A DNA stretch of 7,075 bases from CAYJAD01 sp964371225 (GTDB taxonomy: Bacteria > Desulfobacterota > Desulfovibrionia > Desulfovibrionales > Desulfovibrionaceae). Location of the stretch: positions 1 to 7,075 of the forward strand of contig CAYJNA010000115.1 in the NCBI GenBank assembly GCA_964371225.1, given 5' to 3'. The notes below the pieces were generated by a model. That model saw only the letters and a program-made list of their open reading frames with translations, did not search any database and was not told the origin of the DNA. Of the stretch, positions 1 to 5,636 are shown one piece after another; the stretch's first letter is position 1; the number at the start of each line of letters is the position of its first letter. The position numbers and the translations under genes were made by a program.

Positions 1-54
1 GATAGCAACGCGGTTTTCATTGGCCTTAATTTCTTTTGGTACACCTATAATCAT
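1..54 (-). CDS. ald: Alanine dehydrogenase, N-terminal fragment (gene runs off the left edge)
   Basis: Reading leftward from an ATG at 54-52, the 18 visible codons give MIIGVPKEIKANENRVAI, the characteristic N-terminus of alanine dehydrogenase (consensus start M-I-G-V-P-K-E-x-K-x-x-E-N-R-V-A). The enzyme reversibly converts L-alanine, water and NAD+ to pyruvate, ammonia and NADH in the cytoplasm. A good Shine-Dalgarno (AGGAGA on the minus strand, plus coordinates 61-66) sits 6 nt before the ATG and fixes the start. The related PntA transhydrogenase alpha subunit begins similarly, but usually with an R-E-x-x-x-x-E-x-R-V-A pattern, so Ald fits better. The gene is cut by the window edge, so active-site residues cannot be checked. 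It is divergent from the sigma-54 activator and preceded by a sigma-54 promoter, which implies inducible expression. Confidence 0.85.
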   Translation of the reverse strand, partial: MIIGVPKEIKANENRVAI

Positions 55-141
55 TTTGATTCTCCTAAAATGAATTGTTAAAAAAAAGTTCACTAATTAA
101 AGTGTTGCTACGGTTTTCACCGTCACACTTGTGATAAGTAT

Positions 142-157
142 AGCAATGCCTGTGCCA
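142..157 (-). promoter_or_regulatory. Sigma-54 (-24/-12) promoter of ald
   Basis: On the minus strand the sequence reads TGGCAC-AGGCA-TTGCT, matching the sigma-54 consensus TGGCAC-N5-TTGCW at every defined position. The invariant GG and GC doublets have the required spacing. The GC falls at 144-143, predicting a start near 131 and an ald leader of about 77 nt. The site points at ald, and a sigma-54 activator gene lies next to it. This is direct sequence evidence; the start site is inferred from standard -12 spacing. Confidence 0.92.
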
Positions 158-202
158 AAGTATAAAAAAAAGCCTCTTTTGGAATAAAAAGTTTATCTAT
201 TT

Positions 203-215
203 GAAATTATTGATA
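203..215 (-). promoter_or_regulatory. Candidate IHF binding site between enhancer and ald promoter
   Basis: The minus strand reads TATCAATAATTTC, matching the IHF consensus WATCAANNNNTTR at all but the last defined base. It lies between the sigma-54 promoter (142-157) and the upstream dyads (273-351), where IHF commonly bends DNA to bring an enhancer-bound activator to sigma-54 polymerase. In AT-rich DNA such matches can arise by chance, so position is the main support. No equally good match was found in the permease upstream region. Confidence 0.45.
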
Positions 216-272
216 TATTTTTTAACTAATTTGTAGGGAATTTTACTGAATCTAAGTGTTATTTTTGGGTGT

Positions 273-288
273 GATGCAATAACGCATT
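273..288. promoter_or_regulatory. Candidate activator-binding dyad A (GATGC-N6-GCATT)
   Basis: The site reads GATGC-aataac-GCATT, one base away from a perfect inverted repeat with a 6-bp spacer. Its centre is about 150 bp upstream of the predicted ald start, a normal enhancer distance. It overlaps a possible -35 element of the divergent activator gene, so occupancy could repress the activator. The same half-sites and the same spacing recur upstream of the permease gene. Confidence 0.6.
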
Positions 289-315
289 GCTTTTTCTCTG
301 AGGCTTATATATAAC
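288..315 (+). promoter_or_regulatory. Possible housekeeping promoter of the sigma-54 activator gene
   Basis: TTGCTT (288-293) and TATAAC (310-315) are separated by 16 bp and resemble -35 and -10 elements. The -10 matches 5 of 6 consensus bases, and the -35 only 3 of 6. Transcription would begin about 55 nt before the ATG at 378. Dyad A ends on the -35 element, and the later dyads lie downstream of it, so binding of the activator could silence its own gene. AT-rich sequence makes spurious -10 matches common. Confidence 0.35.
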
Positions 316-316
316 T

Positions 317-332
317 AATTTAATTTTGCATC
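317..332. promoter_or_regulatory. Degenerate activator-binding dyad E (AATTT-N6-GCATC)
   Basis: The right half-site GCATC (followed by G) is identical to that of dyad C in the permease upstream region, but the left half AATTT matches AATGC at only 3 of 5 bases. It lies 19 bp centre-to-centre from dyad B, about two helical turns, so it could be filled cooperatively. This is the weakest of the six sites. Confidence 0.3.
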
Positions 333-335
333 GCC

Positions 336-351
336 AATGCGTTTTTGCATT
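336..351. promoter_or_regulatory. Candidate activator-binding dyad B (perfect AATGC-N6-GCATT)
   Basis: The site reads AATGC-gttttt-GCATT and extends one more base on each side (C and G) to give 6-bp perfect arms around a 6-bp spacer. Its centre is 63 bp from dyad A, about six helical turns, so both sites would present on the same DNA face. It ends 26 bp before the activator's ATG. An overlapping ATTGC-N5-GCAAT repeat (349-363) shares its right arm. Confidence 0.65.
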
Positions 352-377
352 GCCAAAAGCAATAAATAAGGAAGAGT

Positions 378-1778
378 ATGACCATACCTGTAGAATCGCA
401 CTTGCACGAAAGAGAACAAGCGGTGCTGTTGGACTCCATTCACGATGGCATATGGGTTATTGACGCGCAGGGTATTACCCTACGTATTAATAATGCCATG
501 GAGCGTATCGCCGGCATTAAGCATGGAGATGTTATTGGAAAGCATGTTACAGAAGCCATGGATGATTTAAAATTTACCGCTTGTGTGACATTACGTGCTT
601 TGGAAGAAAAGCGTACTGTGACCATGTTTGACGATTATGCCAATGGTAGACGCTGTTTAAACACCAGTACGCCTATTTTTGATGAAAATGGAGAGGTTTG
701 GAGAGTAATAGCTTCTATTCGCGATATTACCGAATTAGATAATATGCAAACGCGCTTGAGCGATTTAGAACGAACTAATAAAAGCTATAAAGCCAAGCTA
801 GAATCTTTAGAAAATTATGGCATTGTAGGCATCAGTGATGCCGTGGCTGAATTGCGTCGAAGTATGCTCAAAGCTGCACAAAATGATGCTATTTGTATTG
901 TTCTTGGAGAAACTGGAACAGGAAAAAGCCTCACCGCAAAACGCATACATGAAATGAGCTCACGTGCTAAAGGCCCCTTTATAGCCTTGAACTGTGGTGG
1001 CATTCCTGCGCAATTGGTAGAGTCTGAACTTTTTGGCTATGAGCGTGGTGCTTTTACGGGTGCTTTGCGTGATGGTAAAAAAGGTGTTTTTGAACTCGCC
1101 ACCGGCGGAACACTTTTTTTAGACGAAGTGGGGGAGTTGCCACTGGCCATGCAGGCTACCTTACTGCATGTGCTTGATGATAGTACTTTTCGGCGTGTGG
1201 GGGGGACAAAGTCTTTAAAAAGTGATGTGCGTATCATTGCCGCCACCAATAAAGATTTAGAAGAAATGGTCAGTAAAGGAAGTTTTAGGCAGGATCTTTT
1301 TTACCGTTTAAGAGTATTGCCCATTAAAGTACCATCTTTACGCCAAAGGCCCGAAGACATTCCAGAGCTTGTGTATCATTTTTTGCATCTTATGGAAGGT
1401 AAAGAAACGAAACGAAGCTTTGCGCCATCTTTATTGTCTACTCTTACCACCTATGCATGGCCGGGAAATATACGTGAGCTACGCGCCCTTGTGCAGTATT
1501 TACATACCATGTGTGAAGGGAATATTTTTCGCATAGATGATTTACCTTCGTATTTTTTGGCAGAATTACCTGTATCGGATATGCCTTCTTATACTTTAGG
1601 AATCAGCTTAAAAGAAGCTGTGGAGCAAGTGGAAAAAAATCTCATAGGTACAGCTTTGCGTGAGCTTGGAAGTACATACAAAGCGGCAAAACGTCTTAAA
1701 GTAAGCCAATCTACCATTGTTCGTAAGGCACAAAGATATAAAATAGATTTAAATGCCATTACGCACGATGCTGTATAA
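378..1778 (+). CDS. Sigma-54-dependent transcriptional activator, PAS / AAA+ / TyrR-like HTH
   Basis: This 466-aa protein has three modules. An N-terminal PAS sensor (about residues 12-120) has a typical ending (IASIRDITELDNMQTRL) that runs into a short coiled-coil linker. The AAA+ sigma-54 interaction domain (about 150-375) carries Walker A GETGTGKS (177-184), the sigma-54-contacting GAFTGA loop (224-229), Walker B TLFLDE (245-250), arginine-finger candidates R304 and R310, and the WPGNIREL sensor-II motif (361-368). A C-terminal helix-turn-helix (about 423-456) includes TYKAAKRLKVSQSTIVRK, which resembles the TyrR-type rather than the NtrC/Fis-type HTH. There is no receiver domain, so regulation is probably by a ligand or redox signal at the PAS domain, not by phosphorelay. 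The ATG has a Shine-Dalgarno at 368-374. The gene is divergent from ald and convergent with an amino acid permease, both with sigma-54 promoters, so I infer that it activates both. The ligand is unknown. Confidence 0.93.
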   Translation: MTIPVESHLHEREQAVLLDSIHDGIWVIDAQGITLRINNAMERIAGIKHGDVIGKHVTEAMDDLKFTACVTLRALEEKRTVTMFDDYANGRRCLNTSTPIFDENGEVWRVIASIRDITELDNMQTRLSDLERTNKSYKAKLESLENYGIVGISDAVAELRRSMLKAAQNDAICIVLGETGTGKSLTAKRIHEMSSRAKGPFIALNCGGIPAQLVESELFGYERGAFTGALRDGKKGVFELATGGTLFLDEVGELPLAMQATLLHVLDDSTFRRVGGTKSLKSDVRIIAATNKDLEEMVSKGSFRQDLFYRLRVLPIKVPSLRQRPEDIPELVYHFLHLMEGKETKRSFAPSLLSTLTTYAWPGNIRELRALVQYLHTMCEGNIFRIDDLPSYFLAELPVSDMPSYTLGISLKEAVEQVEKNLIGTALRELGSTYKAAKRLKVSQSTIVRKAQRYKIDLNAITHDAV

Positions 1779-1822
1779 GGTGTTTATGTTATAAAAACAA
1801 AGAGTATTTTTGGCAAAGATAG

Positions 1823-1860
1823 AGCCCCGTTTACCAAAGGGAGTAAAGGTAAACGGGGCT
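1823..1860. terminator. Hairpin terminator between convergent activator and permease genes
   Basis: A perfect 13-bp GC-rich stem (AGCCCCGTTTACC and its complement, 1823-1835 with 1848-1860) encloses a 12-nt loop. It sits in the 125-bp gap between two convergent stop codons (1778 and 1904), so it can serve both directions. U-tracts are weak on both sides: TTTATCG rightward, and CCAAAAATA leftward with no run of T. It may therefore be an inefficient or factor-assisted terminator. Confidence 0.75.
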
Positions 1861-1903
1861 TTATCGTGTCTAGGAGGCTTAAGGTTAAAGCTAACCCTAT
1901 GCT

Positions 1904-3379
1904 TTATTTGCTACTGCGAAATCTTACATATTCGGTGAGGTCTGACTCTCCAAGAATAAGATATGCGCGATCATTGGTTGGGAAGTTACGCATGTCGTTC
2001 CAGCGTGTCACATAGAAGATGGCGCCAAGAATTACCCATACTATTAAAGCGTAAGCAGATTCTTTACCAATTACGGCTGGAGAAAAAGGTAAAGTTAATA
2101 AGCCCAAGCAAGCAATGGAGCTTATGCAGCCTAATATGGAGCAACGTACCATCCAAATACTTTCACTCTTGTCACGAGAAAGGATTTTATATGCTGCCCA
2201 AGAGGCAAAAAGATATGCGATGATGGTACCAATGGCAGACATGCTTACTACCCAGTCTAGTACTTCGCGTCCAAAAAAGGGAGCAATAAGTACAAAGGCC
2301 AAGGTGAAAATAAGGGCATTCTTAGGTGTTTTGTGCTTGTCATCAATTTTAGCAAACCATGTAGGTAAAATGTGAGCACGACCCATGCTGAAAAGAAGAC
2401 GAGAGCTAGCCACATAAAAACCGTTAATACCGGTGAGGATACCGGCCACCACGGCCATGGCAAGAAAGATGGTGCCGTAGGAGCCTAAGGCAAGGTCTGC
2501 TACATAGCCAGTGTGCCAAGGTGTATCTAATTTTAAAAGCTCTGGATAAGGGATAACAATGCCCACAGCAACGGTCACAAGGCCATACACAATGATACCG
2601 CAACCGATGGCAAGAACCATGAGCTTAATGGCTTTTTCAGCCGAAAAATTGAACTCTTCTGCCGCTTGAGGGATGGTATCAAAACCAACATATAACCAAG
2701 GTGCCACTGCTATAACAGCTGCTATGCTGGCAAAGACACTACGACCTTCGGCAAAAAGCGGATTTAAATTTGCAAGGCTGGCTGTGGGGGCAGTGAAGGT
2801 GCCTATGGTAAGCGCGGCCACGCCAATGGCAAGAATAACCGCCAATGCCACTTGAATTTTGCTGATAACATCGGCGCCAATGATGTTAAGCACACCAAAT
2901 ACCACCAAAACGGCTTCTAAGAAGAGTAATTCGCCAAGGTATACATCCCAGCCAGCTATAACATATAAATGGCCAAAGTTGAGTACATGCGGCATAAGAA
3001 AGCGCGTGAGTAGAACCAGTGCTGTGGCGTTTAAGGCTATGATAGATAGATAGCCAAGCACCATGGCCCAGCCACACACAAAGGCTGCTGTGGAACCAAA
3101 GGCCGCATAGGCGTATGCAAAAGCCCCACCAGCTACAGGATATTTCCCTACAATTTTCCCATAACTTACTGCAACAAACATGAGCAAAATACCACCAAGG
3201 GCAAAACCAATACAGGCTGCTAGAGGGCCAGACTGTGGGAGAAAACGAAGGCTTGGCATAACAAAAGCCCCCCAGCCAATAATGGATCCAAATGCTAGGG
3301 CCCAAGTGGCAAGAGGGGACATGGTTTTGTTTAAATTTGCTCTTTGTTCGCTGCAGGGTGACGGGTTCGGGGCATTCAT
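1904..3379 (-). CDS. APC-family amino acid permease, 12 TM segments
   Basis: This 491-aa integral inner-membrane protein belongs to the amino acid-polyamine-organocation superfamily. About 12 hydrophobic segments are visible, from residues 22-42 to 441-459. TM1 carries the unwound substrate-binding motif GSIIGWG (31-37). The loop after TM6 has FDTIPQAAEE (234-242), and a further family motif is ASSRLLFSMGR (324-334). Such carriers import amino acids by proton or sodium symport, or by exchange. The frame is open to a TTG at 3385, but the GAGGAG Shine-Dalgarno (3388-3393) is only 2 nt from that codon and 8 nt from the ATG at 3379, so I chose the ATG. The gene has its own sigma-54 promoter and upstream dyads matching those near ald. 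That suggests it imports alanine or an amino acid transaminated through alanine; the substrate is inferred from context only. Confidence 0.9.
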   Translation of the reverse strand: MNAPNPSPCSEQRANLNKTMSPLATWALAFGSIIGWGAFVMPSLRFLPQSGPLAACIGFALGGILLMFVAVSYGKIVGKYPVAGGAFAYAYAAFGSTAAFVCGWAMVLGYLSIIALNATALVLLTRFLMPHVLNFGHLYVIAGWDVYLGELLFLEAVLVVFGVLNIIGADVISKIQVALAVILAIGVAALTIGTFTAPTASLANLNPLFAEGRSVFASIAAVIAVAPWLYVGFDTIPQAAEEFNFSAEKAIKLMVLAIGCGIIVYGLVTVAVGIVIPYPELLKLDTPWHTGYVADLALGSYGTIFLAMAVVAGILTGINGFYVASSRLLFSMGRAHILPTWFAKIDDKHKTPKNALIFTLAFVLIAPFFGREVLDWVVSMSAIGTIIAYLFASWAAYKILSRDKSESIWMVRCSILGCISSIACLGLLTLPFSPAVIGKESAYALIVWVILGAIFYVTRWNDMRNFPTNDRAYLILGESDLTEYVRFRSSK

Positions 3380-3387
3380 AGGCAAAA

Positions 3388-3393
3388 CTCCTC
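3388..3393 (-). promoter_or_regulatory. Shine-Dalgarno of the permease gene, decides the start
   Basis: The minus strand reads GAGGAG, followed by 8 nt (TTTTGCCT) and then ATG at 3379-3377. The in-frame TTG inside that spacer is too close to be used. The protein therefore starts MNAPNP. Confidence 0.8.
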
Positions 3394-3425
3394 GTGAAAA
3401 AAATCATGTAAAAAAGTTACTTGGC

Positions 3426-3447
3426 ACATGCTTAATCCCTAGCATGT
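3426..3447 (-). repeat. Inverted repeat in the permease leader (ACATGCT-N8-AGCATGT)
   Basis: A perfect 7-bp stem with an 8-nt loop lies in the untranslated leader, 46 nt before the ATG. On the transcript, a run of six U (3415-3410) begins about 10 nt after the stem. A second ACATG (3409-3405) downstream could compete for the same right arm (AGCATGT). It may be a leader regulatory structure or a protein site; chance is also possible for a repeat this short. Confidence 0.35.
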
Positions 3448-3533
3448 TCTTAAATACAACTTATAAACGTAAGAAAAATTTTGAAGGGTAAAGAAAGTGT
3501 CATTTCCTCACAAAATTAATCCGTCACAATAAG

Positions 3534-3549
3534 AGCAATACTTGTACCA
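3534..3549 (-). promoter_or_regulatory. Sigma-54 (-24/-12) promoter of the permease gene
   Basis: The minus strand reads TGGTAC-AAGTA-TTGCT, matching the sigma-54 consensus TGGCAC-N5-TTGCW except for T in place of C at one position. The GG and GC doublets have the exact spacing required. The GC is at 3536-3535, predicting a start near 3523 and a leader of about 144 nt. The bases around it (CCAAAGT beyond the -24 box; ATAAG and CCGTCACA on the downstream side) are also shared with the ald promoter region, supporting common ancestry or co-regulation. Confidence 0.87.
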
Positions 3550-3711
3550 AAGTCTTTTTGAAGACAATTTTTTAATAGTAGCGATTGTTATTTTTTGAAC
3601 AAATGCACGAAATTTAGAGAATTTTTTTTTGTAAATTAAAAAAAGGAAGTGCGTTTAGCAGGAGTAAAGTTAAGAAGAAAGTGGCAGAGTGCTGAAAAAA
3701 ATACTGCATAT

Positions 3712-3727
3712 AATGCAAAAATGCATC
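3712..3727. promoter_or_regulatory. Candidate activator-binding dyad C (AATGC-N6-GCATC)
   Basis: The site reads AATGC-aaaaat-GCATC, one base from perfect symmetry, with the same 6-bp spacer as the sites near ald. Its centre is about 197 bp upstream of the predicted permease start. It overlaps another short palindrome, TGCAT-ATA-ATGCA (3705-3717). Confidence 0.6.
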
Positions 3728-3777
3728 GCTTTCATGTTCAAGATAGTATTTTACCGCATTATAAAGAATGTCTTTTT

Positions 3778-3793
3778 AATGCGAAATTGCATT
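3778..3793. promoter_or_regulatory. Candidate activator-binding dyad D (perfect AATGC-N6-GCATT)
   Basis: The site reads AATGC-gaaatt-GCATT, with the same half-sites and spacing as dyad B, 3.4 kb away. It is centred about 263 bp upstream of the predicted permease start and 66 bp from dyad C, close to the 63-bp spacing of dyads A and B. Together C and D mirror the paired arrangement upstream of ald. Confidence 0.65.
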
Positions 3794-3874
3794 GTATTTT
3801 TGTTAAAAGAAAGTGAATGTGTCATTTGTATTTGAAATACAAAATAAAAAAAATACTATTGAGTAAAAAATAGC

Positions 3875-3890
3875 AATTCATATTTGCATT
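3875..3890. promoter_or_regulatory. Weaker activator-binding dyad F (AATTC-N6-GCATT)
   Basis: The site reads AATTC-atattt-GCATT. The right arm is perfect, the left arm has one mismatch, and it is flanked by C and G as in dyad B. It lies about 360 bp upstream of the permease start, far but possible for an enhancer. It may be an auxiliary site or a chance match in AT-rich DNA. Confidence 0.4.
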
Positions 3891-3932
3891 GTTTTTTTGT
3901 AAAAAAGAGAATTTGCAGATTGAGACGGTATT

Positions 3933-3974
3933 GTTAAAGGTTTACTTTACTATAGGTTAAAGTAAACCTTTAAC
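3933..3974. terminator. Perfect 17-bp hairpin downstream of ppx, probable operon terminator
   Basis: Arms at 3933-3949 and 3958-3974 are perfectly complementary around an 8-nt loop, 26 nt past the ppx stop codon. The position suggests an end-of-operon terminator for the leftward ppk-HD-ppx transcript. No U-tract follows directly in that direction (AATACCGTC); a six-T run comes only after about 26 nt. In the rightward direction a run of eight T (3989-3996) lies about 15 nt beyond the stem, so it could also block antisense transcription into ppx. An alternative is an RNA 3'-end stabilising hairpin. Confidence 0.6.
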
Positions 3975-4000
3975 ATGGATGTTTTAGATTTTTTTTCTTC

Positions 4001-5617
4001 TTAAAGAGTTAATGATGTGAAGTGAATAGATACTTTTTCATCCAGCGCATTTTGTAGCAGGGGTTCCATGGTAGCCACTGCGTCCACTTCCACGGGGCTG
4101 GTTGTTTTGCCACTTACTATAAGCGATAATTTATCTTTAACTCGCATGAAATGTGTCTCTGTCACATGACTGCAGTGTAGGCGATCCATGTTTTCCGCTA
4201 AAGCTAAAAATAGCGGGAAAAAGTGTAAATGCTTGCGAAGGCCTGTACCCTTGGGAATGAGGCTAGAATGCTTTTTGTTGGGCTTAAGGTTATGTAGCTG
4301 CACGAGGGTAGCCATAAGCTCGATTTCTTCCTCTGTGAAGCCAAGGAGCTCCGATTTGTTGATGATATAGGCACCGTGTGTGGCGTGTTTGGCATAGGCG
4401 ATAAAAATTCCTATATCATGCAATAAGGCTGCATAGTGTAATAGCTCACGTGCTTGGTGATCTAGTTGAATTAAACCCATATCCACGGCAGAGTCATGAA
4501 TTTGCAAAGTGAGATTCGCCACATGTTTGGCATGTTGTTCTTCGTACTGGCAACGCTTGGCCAATTGCAAAATGCTTTTTTCGCGCACAGGCGAAGAAAT
4601 CTTTTGCGTATTTTGTGGATGGCGCTGTAAATAATCCATAAGTATTCCATCTTGTAAATTACGATTACTTACAGTTATTTGTGAAAAGTTAAAGTCTTCC
4701 ATGAGGGTTTGGAGTATGGCAGCACCTGCCACCAAAACCTCAGCACGTCTATTGTTTACCCCTGGCAACAAGCGGCGCTCATCAGCCGTGAGATTGCAAA
4801 TATGCTTACTGGCAAGCAGCAAGCCTTCTAGGCTAAGTGTATTTTGCTCCGAAGAAGGGGCAGTGCCGTATTGCAAGCGATGTCCGATATTTTGTAAAGC
4901 CAAAGCCGTGCCAGAGCTTCCCACCAATTCTGTGAGTTGAAAATGCTTCAATCTCCCTGTGGTATGACTTGCCTTGCTTTTAACGTAGTTACACATGGCA
5001 GCAAAAATGTTTTTAGGTACTTTGTCAGGGTAATCATTGAGAAAGCTATTGGTGAGGCGCACGCAGCCCACTTTGAGAGAGTCTAGGCATTCAGTGCCAT
5101 GGGCATTGGCTACGGCAACTTCAGTACTGCCACCGCCAATATCAATGTATACCCTTAAACCAAGACTTGAAGGAAGGCCGCTAGAAACGCCAAGGCATAT
5201 GAGCCTTGCTTCTTCGTGACCGGAAATAACTTGTAGCTCTAGGCCTGTTTTTTCCCGAACTCGTAATAAAAATTCCGTAGAATTTCTGGCATCGCGCACA
5301 GCCGCAGTGGCCATGGGCAGTATTTCTGTTACTTCGTATTGTTTGCACATTTCCATGAAGGAACCCAATACAAAAAGAGTTCGCTCTATGGCTGCTTCCT
5401 GAAGCAGTTTGGTTTCAAAGGCATTTTCGCCAAGGCGTACCATATGCTTAACTCTATTAAGTATGCTATGGGCGCCATCGGGGGCTATATGCACCAAAAG
5501 AAGGCGTGCAGAGTTGCTCCCAAGGTCTATGATACCAATAGTTTTACTACTGTGTAACTTGAGAGGCACTTTGCGCGAAGGCTCTAAATCAAAGGGGAGA
5601 GAAATACGCTCGTTCAT
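4001..5617 (-). CDS. ppx: Ppx/GppA-family exopolyphosphatase with C-terminal HD domain
   Basis: This 538-aa cytoplasmic enzyme is expected to remove terminal phosphates from inorganic polyphosphate and possibly to hydrolyse pppGpp, as the family does. The actin-like ASKHA fold (about 25-330) shows the phosphate-1 loop IDLGSNSARL (30-39), the catalytic-glutamate segment SGHEEAR (132-138), phosphate-2 loop DIGGGSTEV (159-167) and GSSGTA (233-238). The usual GLR-D/E-G motif near 320 reads NLQDG, with Q in place of R. The C-terminal half (about 345-538) is an HD-type domain: H362/H365, H400-D401 in LLHDIG, HATHGAYII (411-419) and ENMDRLH (475-481). The length matches Escherichia coli Ppx (about 513 aa) more than short Ppx forms. 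A GAGG Shine-Dalgarno is 4 nt before the ATG. It is last in the ppk-HD-ppx operon, 19 nt after the HD gene. Ppx and GppA cannot be separated by eye; the ppk context favours Ppx. Confidence 0.9.
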   Translation of the reverse strand: MNERISLPFDLEPSRKVPLKLHSSKTIGIIDLGSNSARLLLVHIAPDGAHSILNRVKHMVRLGENAFETKLLQEAAIERTLFVLGSFMEMCKQYEVTEILPMATAAVRDARNSTEFLLRVREKTGLELQVISGHEEARLICLGVSSGLPSSLGLRVYIDIGGGSTEVAVANAHGTECLDSLKVGCVRLTNSFLNDYPDKVPKNIFAAMCNYVKSKASHTTGRLKHFQLTELVGSSGTALALQNIGHRLQYGTAPSSEQNTLSLEGLLLASKHICNLTADERRLLPGVNNRRAEVLVAGAAILQTLMEDFNFSQITVSNRNLQDGILMDYLQRHPQNTQKISSPVREKSILQLAKRCQYEEQHAKHVANLTLQIHDSAVDMGLIQLDHQARELLHYAALLHDIGIFIAYAKHATHGAYIINKSELLGFTEEEIELMATLVQLHNLKPNKKHSSLIPKGTGLRKHLHFFPLFLALAENMDRLHCSHVTETHFMRVKDKLSLIVSGKTTSPVEVDAVATMEPLLQNALDEKVSIHFTSLTL

Positions 5618-5636
5618 AGTTCCTCACTGGTCTTGG

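Larger units (their letters stand above)
55..377. other. Divergent regulatory region between ald and the sigma-54 activator gene
   Basis: This 323-bp AT-rich stretch contains no convincing ORF. From left to right it holds the ald Shine-Dalgarno and a leader of about 77 nt, a sigma-54 promoter pointing left, an AT-rich segment with an IHF-like site, then three AATGC-N6-GCATT-type dyads clustered just upstream of the activator gene. The leader has two small dyads, ACGGT-TTTC-ACCGT (110-123) and TCACA-CT-TGTGA (123-134), the second lying across the predicted ald transcription start. The activator's Shine-Dalgarno (AAGGAAG, 368-374) is at the right end. The order promoter, bend site, enhancer is the classical layout for bacterial enhancer-dependent transcription. 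Confidence 0.8.
3380..4000. other. Permease regulatory region, AT-rich, no ORF
   Basis: This 621-bp gap contains no credible gene. Next to the permease start is a leader of about 144 nt with a small hairpin, then a leftward sigma-54 promoter (3534-3549). A very AT-rich stretch (3550-3711), in which I see no motif beyond A- and T-runs, separates the promoter from three dyads (3712-3890). A long perfect hairpin (3933-3974) marks the end of the ppx transcript. The length is unusual beside the 8- and 19-nt gaps in the neighbouring operon, and fits a distant enhancer. Confidence 0.7.

Noticed and set aside
123..134. TCACA-CT-TGTGA palindrome as a CRP site
   Set aside because: The half-sites are in the opposite arrangement to the CRP consensus (TGTGA-N6-TCACA) and the spacing is wrong. 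It is noted only as a small dyad at the predicted ald start.
349..363. ATTGC-N5-GCAAT inverted repeat as the true operator
   Set aside because: This spacing also occurs at 276-290 but not as a matching dyad in the permease region, whereas AATGC-N6-GCATT recurs in both regions. It probably reflects overlap with dyad B.
3383..3385. TTG as start codon of the permease
   Set aside because: The Shine-Dalgarno at 3388-3393 leaves only 2 nt before it; the ATG two codons later has an 8-nt spacing.
2886..3407. 173-codon open frame on the minus strand within the permease gene
   Set aside because: It overlaps the permease reading frame almost entirely in another frame, has a cysteine- and tryptophan-rich composition with no domain, and lacks its own ribosome binding site. 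The permease frame has clear family motifs.
3180..3491. 103-codon plus-strand ORF across the permease start and leader
   Set aside because: It is antisense to the permease N-terminus, shows no recognisable domain, and has no ribosome binding site or promoter.
3550..3930. Possible CRISPR-like or tandem repeats in the AT-rich gap
   Set aside because: The recurring TGCAT/ATGCA words are short inverted repeats at irregular spacing, not direct repeats of 20 bp or more with regular spacers.
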